A stretch of 20,381 nucleotides of DNA from DAOVRL01 sp964459805 (GTDB taxonomy: Bacteria; Planctomycetota; Phycisphaerae; Sedimentisphaerales; Anaerobacaceae), in the NCBI GenBank assembly GCA_964459805.1, contig CAYWOD010000040.1, positions 1 through 20,381 of the forward strand, read 5' to 3'. Below, piece by piece: positions 16,501-20,381 of this stretch; position 1 is the first letter of the stretch; every line of letters starts with the position of its first letter. The position numbers and the translations under genes are program-made. Below the pieces are notes generated by a model, which saw only the letters and a list, made by a program, of their open reading frames with translations, was not told where the DNA came from and made no database searches.

Positions 16501-19500
16501 TACCATCAACAGGGCCGATACGCCCAAATGAAGGAAAGGGCGGATATGATTGTGGCCTCGCGGGATATTTCAGAGCAGAATAGAGTTTCGGCGGCACGTT
16601 ATATCGCTGAATTTTATTCGGGTTGTGGAATGCATGATGAAGCGGAGCGGCTGTACATGAAGTTTTCCCCGTTGGACAATCTTGAAAATGCGAGCAAGGA
16701 CAAGCTTCTCCTGGGTCTCAGCGAACTCTACAAAAAGCAGGGCAGATATGCAGAGGCGAGGGAAGTAATCAACAAAGCAACGTTGATTGAGAACCTTATT
16801 GAGCAGGAGAAGGCAAGGTCTCAATCAAATTCTATCACAGTTCTCAATACCGGTAGTGAGCCGCCCCACGTTCAGAAAAAAAAGGGCCTTGTGGAAAAGC
16901 CGGTCGCATTGCCGACAAAACCTCGATTCTCGCATCTTGTCTTGGATTATACTCGATTGTGTAATAGCAGGTGCACTTATTGCGGAATATGGAAATTAAA
17001 AAATGCCCCTGAATTAGGCTTGGATTCTATTGAAAAGACATTTGCCGCCCTACGGTCTTTTGGCCTTTCAACTTGTTATCTCACAGGAGGTGAACCGTAT
17101 ATTTCAGACAAGGTTGTGGATATCGCCCGCCTTCTGCATCAATATCTGCCCAAATGCAAGATTTCGGGGGCGACAAACGGCATTCAGCCCAAACAGATTA
17201 TCAGGCGTATGCGCAAGATTTTAGATATCGGTGTTCCTGTAGAGGTACATATATCCATAAACGGACGCGAGGCGACACACGATTCAACAAGGGGAGGACA
17301 AGGTTTCTGGAAAAAAGCAGTTTATCTCTTGGAAACATTGAAATCATGTCAGGTGCCGGTCGTCGTGTCAATGAGCCTGATGCCCCAGACAATTGCGGAC
17401 CTGCCGTATATGCAGGAATTCTGTGCCGAAAGAGACATAAGACTGATGTATTCCTGGGTGCGTCAATGTGTGCGATACTGTGAGGTTGATGAGCATTATT
17501 CAACCTGGCCCGAAGAGCTCAAACCTAAGCTGCGTCAGATTGAATACCTGCCGGATGAATTTGACTGTGTTGGACTGTCCAAGCGACTCGTGGTTACGCC
17601 CGATGGTAGCCTATATCCTTGCGAAGTTTATCATCCCGACATTTTGTTAGGGAACGTCAATGAAGAATCCCTGGAATCAATGCTGAATTCCCCCCGCACC
17701 GCTTCTATCATGCAGATGATCTCCAATAAAGGTTGCCACTGGTGTCAGGGTGCCGGAGAAATCGATGGCTCACCTAAATGGATGCTTATGGATTGCTATC
17801 GCCGCCATTCTAAACAAGCCATTTGTCTGGCAGAAAACTTCCCCCAGGCGATTACTATGCCGCCACAACAATCAAAACAAGTAATTGGAAATATTTTGAG
17901 CCATAAGTCTTTCCATCAAATACCGGCCCTTATCGAACAAAACGACCACCAACCCATAAGAGACGATAATAGTAAGGAGCAAATCCGCATCTCCGTCGTC
18001 GTATGCACTCATCGCAATCCTGCCCTTCTGGCAAAGACCCTCGACAGCCTCGGCCGACAAATACTCCCGCAAGAGCTGTTTGAAGTAATCGTCGTGGACA
18101 ACAACTCACAGGACAACACCAAAGAAGTCGTTGCTCGTTATCCAATGGTTCGTTATGTCCTTGAGGAGAGATTAGGGCTTTCAAATGCCCGAAATACAGG
18201 CGTAGAAAAAGCCCGGGGTGATATCATAGCGTTCATTGATGATGATGCAGAAGCCTCTCCGCAGTGGCTGCAGGCTTTACTAAAAATATACGATAGTATT
18301 CCCGATGCCTGGGCGGTCGGTGGTAAGGTATTGCCGATTTGGGATTCGCAAAAGCCCGACTGGCTGACAGACGAATATTACCGCGCCTTGAGTTTGGTCG
18401 AATGGGGAGAAAGTGCCAGGGCTCTATGCTGGCCTGAGCGAATCATAGGTACAAACTGCTCGTTCAGACGGCAGGTCTTCACTGATATTGGTTTTTTTGA
18501 TACATGCCTGGGACGCATTGGGACAGCTTTACTGGGAAATGAAGACACCGAAATCCAGCAAAGAATACATGCCTTAGGCTATCTGATCTATTATGCTCCC
18601 GAAGCAGTAGTATATCATCATGTAACTGCATCTCGTATGACAGAAGAATATTTTAGGCGCCGTGAACAAGGAACAAAAATCTCGAGGGCAATCTTGGAGT
18701 TGCGTTCTCAAGGAAACAACCATCAAGCTGAGCAAATAGCCACAGAAGTACGACAAAGCGTCGGCGGGATGAACGCATCTCAAAAGAAGCGAGAAGTTCC
18801 AGCCAATCTAATCTCTTCGCTGAGACACGACAACGAAGTCTCACGCCATGCTTCAGACCATAGGGCCCAATTGACAGAGTCCGAGAGGATCAATTTGCTG
18901 TATCACCAAATAAGGGCCAATTCCAGGCGGCTCCTGATGCAATATAAGGACAAGTATCGCGGTCAACGTTGTGTCATCCTGGGCAATGGGCCCAGCTTGA
19001 ATAACACCGACCTTTCATTGCTGAAGAACGAATACACTTTCGGATTGAACAAGATCTATTTGTTGTTCGACCGTATTGACTGGCGGCCGACGTTTTATGT
19101 TTGCGTTAATCCGTTTGTCATTCAGCAAAGCGGCCAACAAATCCTTAATGACATACCCGGATTAAAATTTCTCGATTTTGTATCATTCAAGTATCTGCCT
19201 TACAATAAAGACACAGTTCACTTGCTGTCTTTGAATGGTAAGGGTTTTTCTACGGATCCTTGCGAGGGGGTATTTCAAATGCATACGGTCACATACGTGG
19301 CAATGCAGCTTGCATACTATCTGGGTTTTGACAAAGTCTTCTTAGTTGGCGTAGATCACTTTTTCAACGCGGCAAATAGTGGTCAGCCCGATCAGGTGGT
19401 AGTACAAAATGATTATGACAGCGACCATTTTGATCCGGACTATTTTGCAAAAGGCCAGCAGTGGAACCTGCCCAATTTGGAGGGCTCGGAAGAGGGCTAT

Positions 19501-19656
19501 AGAATAGCCAAGACGACATTTGAAAAGGCAAATAAAAAGATCTACGATGCCACGGTGGGAGGACGTCTGAGTGTATTCGAAAGGGTTGATTTCTATGATG
19601 TTTTTGGAAACACCAAGAATTCCAACCTTTATGCCTGCACCGGCAGCGGTCAATGA
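10591..19656 (+). CDS. Giant 3021-residue multimodular glycan-assembly protein
   Basis: One uninterrupted frame encodes about eleven modules. About 1-345: polysaccharide pyruvyl transferase-like (NAGDERIL, LLGGGGLI, GMRLHSLIFA with His252). 363-610: GT2 (VSVVLPTYN, NDGSTDGT at 400, ISADN with Asp451). 611-695: TPR-like helices. 741-960: GT2 (VDDGSTDNT, DADD at 826-829). 1075-1310: FkbM methyltransferase (FVDIGASLGQYTF at 1129, KIDVEGAE at 1241). 1331-1565: DUF115/Maf-like (IIGNGPSL at 1342, VGFDH). 1590-1830: GT2 (VDNNSQDNT, IDDDAE at 1674). 1855-2080: TPR-like. 2111-2410: radical SAM (C2124-x3-C2128-x2-C2131, GGEP 2166-2169) with later cysteines 2326, 2344, 2382, 2385 and 2402 like a SPASM/twitch cluster. 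2464-2700: GT2 (DDD 2550-2552). 2785-3006: DUF115 again. No signal peptide or membrane span is seen, so it is probably cytosolic. The role inferred is assembly and decoration of one glycan. Module identities are well supported by motifs; the pathway is not. Confidence 0.88.
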   Translation: MKIGVIGWYGHQNAGDERILYCLRRFFEGQEFLVTSGFGDAAKRIDDLNRCDYVLLGGGGLILRGLNTYAELIEQMEPPLGCVGLGVEAYHDDNAAFVDALKAKAEFILVRDAESRELLQNHFKVIVSSDLAFLYPLDVVEPAESDTCGVNLRDWYFWKCEHGGEYYKHMMSLSRSNPDIEKEYPHCKWEPAKAFNIIKKKFSNLLAVPLCSENSPKADHVVLKSFFDNVDEAIFLPRIYNSLRYLIGMRLHSLIFACQSGIPFVSLSYQPKNERFCRALGLEKLSVGLFDLSELDSAISVVKDSYSQLREKLIFERDRAHADITSTMNEIRRLMTGRTAVGGISLEGPAECDCNFTDSSSSAPRVSVVLPTYNHLRFLPKAVESVLAQTFSDFELIIVNDGSTDGTQEYLDTLKDPRIRIIGQENKHLPEALNAGFRTARGELLTWISADNYCTPAFIEAFVTALDANPDVGFAYSAYAWMDENGQIVGKRENNDVSYHNLLAHNAGTASFMYRRICQKRVGLYDPGLVGAEDWDMWLRIIEQFQTVYVPEVLYYYRQHKGSMTERMPEEIRRVGREVFQKALKRRNYELDMTDLYPTFALCKDQEAARFYAYFDLGTALLQSSFAPAELAAQMLEGALSLSPDSLEAAGNLAVAYARSARWEKAIPLLGQMIKRAENPKALNLCRAVAEAHRMNNPDTLTSKLLFKTDKKSVELFQLEESRKRVFSFSDPDFHEEPAWPLVSVIIPCYNTADYLGEAIESVLAQTYGNFEVIVVDDGSTDNTPQVVRSFDDKRIRYVYQDNKGLPGARNTGIRHSKGQYLAFLDADDYFLPNKLTDQVAFLESHPDFGLVAGWHLRVDQNGRIIKECKSRSGEVSVEEQLVNNRFIIHSTLIRRDWVVRAGCFDESLHGAEEWDFHSRLAIAGCPMYRTNDCVCAYRFVPGSLSTDIECQLNGARQAAKKIFSSQDLSSELAELMPKVMGFKYVKAAIPSYALGRIDKGRQYLAAALTWDPCLCHNNYQRIINYLLFWFRHVRFNCPSHLVESVFDNLPAEAGGMLAMREETLHKLVQGGTTMSSLSVSGNAVINMDKADKDKIYERLNKCYFSEECHEKEVIEHLPEILNGARTFVDIGASLGQYTFYANKCMQGAQIFAIEANPIRFEELKRNCSKWELLSTNRLTPLFAAASDKDGRETFYVTNSPTTGALFKRDLSAGSVDWHPTTVDCVRLDSLFRDSSPDVVKIDVEGAELRVLKGATRILREGRTKFLIEVHGGADPKGQKDPEEVFRFMESFGYARLSFYGRSLFVNKVEANEETVEAKSEAVKITGLQTLANKYAGRRAFIIGNGPSLKSMDLTKLKNEITFGVNSIFYNFDKMGFKPTFYVVEDKLVAEDRAEEIKALTKMTKIFGTELQYCLAGSLETIWADVIYDFTDYPGFPNFSEDAAKCLWVGGTVSYLCMQLAYYMGFSEVYLVGFDHNYTVPDDAKIEGAVITSNSDDPNHFHPDYFGKGKRWHDPRTDRMELAYKRAKEIFERDGRKIYNATAGGKLEIFPRLDYERLFAGQKDLSALSSNRPSAVEEPSSGDTNSNHKVRISVVVCTHRNPTLLTQTLDSLTLQTLSKELYEVIVVDNNSQDNTKDVVDGYLSVRYVLEEKLGLSHARNTGVHKARGDIIAFIDDDAEASPGWLQALLNVYDSVPDAWAVGGKVLPIWDEKKPEWLTEEYYRCLSLLEWGQGTRALRWPERIIGTNCSFRREVFSVIGHFKPELGRIGDLLLSFEDTEIQQRIHETDHSVYYSPEATVYHHVPAFRMTAEYFCSRSLGNIVSQIFMTLSQRGKSDEVYQCVNRFRNIVNSGADQSNEPVEEQLLENVQSEFVLAHPDVPLETRVKFISMAARYYLLQEKYEKAEKKCVEGLALPSLSKAQICKLLLRLANVYLKQNKEEQAREKLYEALCTGPIAGEEAYQTFKALGEYYHQQGRYAQMKERADMIVASRDISEQNRVSAARYIAEFYSGCGMHDEAERLYMKFSPLDNLENASKDKLLLGLSELYKKQGRYAEAREVINKATLIENLIEQEKARSQSNSITVLNTGSEPPHVQKKKGLVEKPVALPTKPRFSHLVLDYTRLCNSRCTYCGIWKLKNAPELGLDSIEKTFAALRSFGLSTCYLTGGEPYISDKVVDIARLLHQYLPKCKISGATNGIQPKQIIRRMRKILDIGVPVEVHISINGREATHDSTRGGQGFWKKAVYLLETLKSCQVPVVVSMSLMPQTIADLPYMQEFCAERDIRLMYSWVRQCVRYCEVDEHYSTWPEELKPKLRQIEYLPDEFDCVGLSKRLVVTPDGSLYPCEVYHPDILLGNVNEESLESMLNSPRTASIMQMISNKGCHWCQGAGEIDGSPKWMLMDCYRRHSKQAICLAENFPQAITMPPQQSKQVIGNILSHKSFHQIPALIEQNDHQPIRDDNSKEQIRISVVVCTHRNPALLAKTLDSLGRQILPQELFEVIVVDNNSQDNTKEVVARYPMVRYVLEERLGLSNARNTGVEKARGDIIAFIDDDAEASPQWLQALLKIYDSIPDAWAVGGKVLPIWDSQKPDWLTDEYYRALSLVEWGESARALCWPERIIGTNCSFRRQVFTDIGFFDTCLGRIGTALLGNEDTEIQQRIHALGYLIYYAPEAVVYHHVTASRMTEEYFRRREQGTKISRAILELRSQGNNHQAEQIATEVRQSVGGMNASQKKREVPANLISSLRHDNEVSRHASDHRAQLTESERINLLYHQIRANSRRLLMQYKDKYRGQRCVILGNGPSLNNTDLSLLKNEYTFGLNKIYLLFDRIDWRPTFYVCVNPFVIQQSGQQILNDIPGLKFLDFVSFKYLPYNKDTVHLLSLNGKGFSTDPCEGVFQMHTVTYVAMQLAYYLGFDKVFLVGVDHFFNAANSGQPDQVVVQNDYDSDHFDPDYFAKGQQWNLPNLEGSEEGYRIAKTTFEKANKKIYDATVGGRLSVFERVDFYDVFGNTKNSNLYACTGSGQ
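13799..13815 (+). promoter_or_regulatory. Internal ribosome-binding site and ATG at the FkbM module boundary
   Basis: Inside the giant frame, a perfect AAGGAGGT (13799-13806) lies six bases before an in-frame ATG (13813-13815), exactly where the FkbM methyltransferase module begins (residue 1075). This is the strongest Shine-Dalgarno in the window, stronger than that of the giant gene itself. It looks like the start of a formerly separate gene, or a working internal start that yields a shorter C-terminal product of about 1947 residues. Confidence 0.6.
14581..15285 (+). repeat. DUF115/Maf-like module, copy 1
   Basis: This is the first of two related modules within the giant gene (residues of about 1331-1565). 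Shared landmarks with copy 2 are KY-x-G-(R/Q)-R, GNGPSL, LKNE-x-TFG-x-N, P-TFYV, MQLAYY-x-GF, LVG-x-DH, HF-x-PDYF-x-KG and KIY(N/D)AT-GG. The family forms the core of flagellin-glycosylating Maf proteins and is related to MptE-type enzymes and, structurally, to sialyltransferase-like folds. Confidence 0.7.
15358..16080 (+). repeat. GT2 module copy in giant gene (paralogue of 17980-18690)
   Basis: Residues of about 1590-1830 are strikingly similar to the GT2 module at 17980-18690. Shared blocks include ISVVVCTHRNP, EVIVVDNNSQDNTK, ARGDIIAFIDDDAEASP, PDAWAVGGKVLPIWD, WPERIIGTNCSFRR and EDTEIQQRIH. DNA similarity also remains visible (for example GATATCATAGC(A/G)TTCAT). This indicates an internal duplication younger than the split from the two N-terminal GT2 modules. 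Confidence 0.8.
17980..18690 (+). repeat. GT2 module copy in giant gene (paralogue of 15358-16080)
   Basis: Residues of about 2464-2700 are the second copy of the closely related GT2 pair. It keeps the donor-binding DNN and the metal-binding-type DDD (2550-2552), so it looks catalytically intact. It lies directly after the radical SAM module, whereas the first copy lies before the TPR-radical SAM block. Confidence 0.8.
18943..19608 (+). repeat. DUF115/Maf-like module, copy 2
   Basis: This is the C-terminal module of the giant protein (residues of about 2785-3006), related to copy 1 at 14581-15285 by the same ordered motifs, including LGNGPSL (2797-2803) and LVGVDH (Asp2922, His2923). It is clearly more diverged from its partner than the two GT2 copies are from each other. 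Confidence 0.7.
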
Positions 19657-19683
19657 GAAATGAACGGATGCAGAATTCGAGCG

Positions 19684-20381
19684 ATGAAATGGACGAAATT
19701 GTTTTTGTGCTGTGTGGTGGTCTTAGGCTCATACGGAATGCAGACAGATGGGAAGGATGTCCTAATTTATTGCGACTCGGACGAGGGGCCTATTAGTTTT
19801 GGGGTGCAGGAGATCCGTGTGGCATTGGGCGAGAGGGGGTATAAGGTCACGGTTAAGTCTATGGGGGAGTTTTCGAGAGGGGGCGAAGCGGGCCGCATTA
19901 TTCTAACGGTCAGGGAAAAGGAGAGAATAGAGAAAAGGCTGGCACAGAGAGGTAAGAAGGCCATCGGCGTGCTTGGGCCGCAGGGATACGCTATTCGGTC
20001 GAGAGGGAAGAACATGTGCTTAGTCGTTGGGGCCGATGAGGTCGGCGCAATGTACGGCGGGCTCGAGGTCGCTGAGGCAATTTGCACCGACGGAAGACTC
20101 GATAGCCTGAGCGAAGTGGTTCGCAAGCCGTCGATTGCCAGGCGGGGAATTAAGTTCAATATTCCTTTGGATGCGAGAACGCCGAGCTATGACGACACGG
20201 GTGACGCTGCGCAGAATAATTACGCAGAAATGTGGAATCCGGATTTTTGGCGGAGGTTCCTGGATAATTTGGCTCGATACCGCTACAACACGCTGACGCT
20301 GTGGAATCCGCATCCGTTTCCGTCGATTGTTAAGCTGCCGGACTATCCGGATGCTGCGCTGGAAGACGTGTGCGTTACAAC
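19684..20381 (+). CDS. Exported glycoside-hydrolase-like protein, N-terminal part (runs off the window)
   Basis: The frame is open from 19684 to the window edge (232 residues seen). It begins with a signal peptide (MKWTKLFLCCVVVLGSYG). The next 120 residues resemble the non-catalytic N-terminal domain of GH67/GH20-type hydrolases, with VVGADEVGAMYGGLEVAEAI as the clearest block. It is followed by RRGIKFNIPLDAR and WRRFLDNLARYRYNTLTLWNPHPFP, the first strand and helix of a TIM-barrel of alpha-glucuronidase/hexosaminidase type. An in-frame ATG at 19660 is an alternative start; neither has a strong ribosome-binding site. It lies 27 bases after the giant gene and could be its co-transcribed neighbour, or the start of a separate degradative gene. 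Catalytic residues lie beyond the window, so the family is uncertain. Confidence 0.65.
   Translation, partial: MKWTKLFLCCVVVLGSYGMQTDGKDVLIYCDSDEGPISFGVQEIRVALGERGYKVTVKSMGEFSRGGEAGRIILTVREKERIEKRLAQRGKKAIGVLGPQGYAIRSRGKNMCLVVGADEVGAMYGGLEVAEAICTDGRLDSLSEVVRKPSIARRGIKFNIPLDARTPSYDDTGDAAQNNYAEMWNPDFWRRFLDNLARYRYNTLTLWNPHPFPSIVKLPDYPDAALEDVCVT

Overview
The window looks like a chromosomal segment from a Planctomycetota bacterium, possibly Phycisphaerae-like. This is inferred from the debris in the first 1.6 kb (remnants of a lamin-tail-domain protein, a LamG/concanavalin-like domain and a Tat-exported enolase-superfamily protein), not from any marker gene. The rest is one long plus-strand glycan-biosynthesis locus.

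Layout. (1) 1-1680 is a gene-poor region with tRNA-Arg(ACG) on the minus strand, tRNA-Pro(TGG) on the plus strand, and at least four truncated fragments of unrelated protein genes in both orientations. (2) 1681-2033 is a non-coding leader with three clear inverted repeats before the first gene of the operon. (3) 2034-10527 holds seven tightly packed or overlapping plus-strand genes: a NeuA-type CMP-sugar synthetase, a D-2-hydroxyacid dehydrogenase, a short-chain dehydrogenase, a non-hydrolysing UDP-GlcNAc 2-epimerase, a CgeB-like glycosyltransferase, a 1136-residue radical SAM / methyltransferase / methyltransferase / alpha-alpha-toroid fusion, and a small methyltransferase. (4) 10591-19656 is a single 3021-residue open reading frame carrying about eleven modules: polysaccharide pyruvyl transferase, GT2, TPR-like helices, GT2, FkbM methyltransferase, DUF115/Maf-like, GT2, TPR-like, radical SAM with C-terminal cysteine cluster, GT2, DUF115/Maf-like. 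(5) From 19684 to the window edge is the start of an exported glycoside-hydrolase-like gene.

How the genes may work together (inference). The first four enzymes would prepare sugar precursors: a CMP-activated acidic sugar and UDP-ManNAc. The glycosyltransferase, methyltransferase, radical SAM and pyruvyl transferase modules would build and decorate a glycan. DUF115 domains are the core of Maf-type flagellin glycosyltransferases that use CMP-nonulosonic acids, so the NeuA-like enzyme and the two DUF115 modules form a plausible donor/transferase pair. No neuB-like synthase and no flippase, polymerase or other membrane transporter is visible here. The most striking feature is that most of the glycan-decorating activities are fused into one giant protein with a near mirror-symmetric C-terminal half (DUF115-GT2-[TPR-radical SAM]-GT2-DUF115), and that one internal module boundary still carries a perfect Shine-Dalgarno sequence and ATG.
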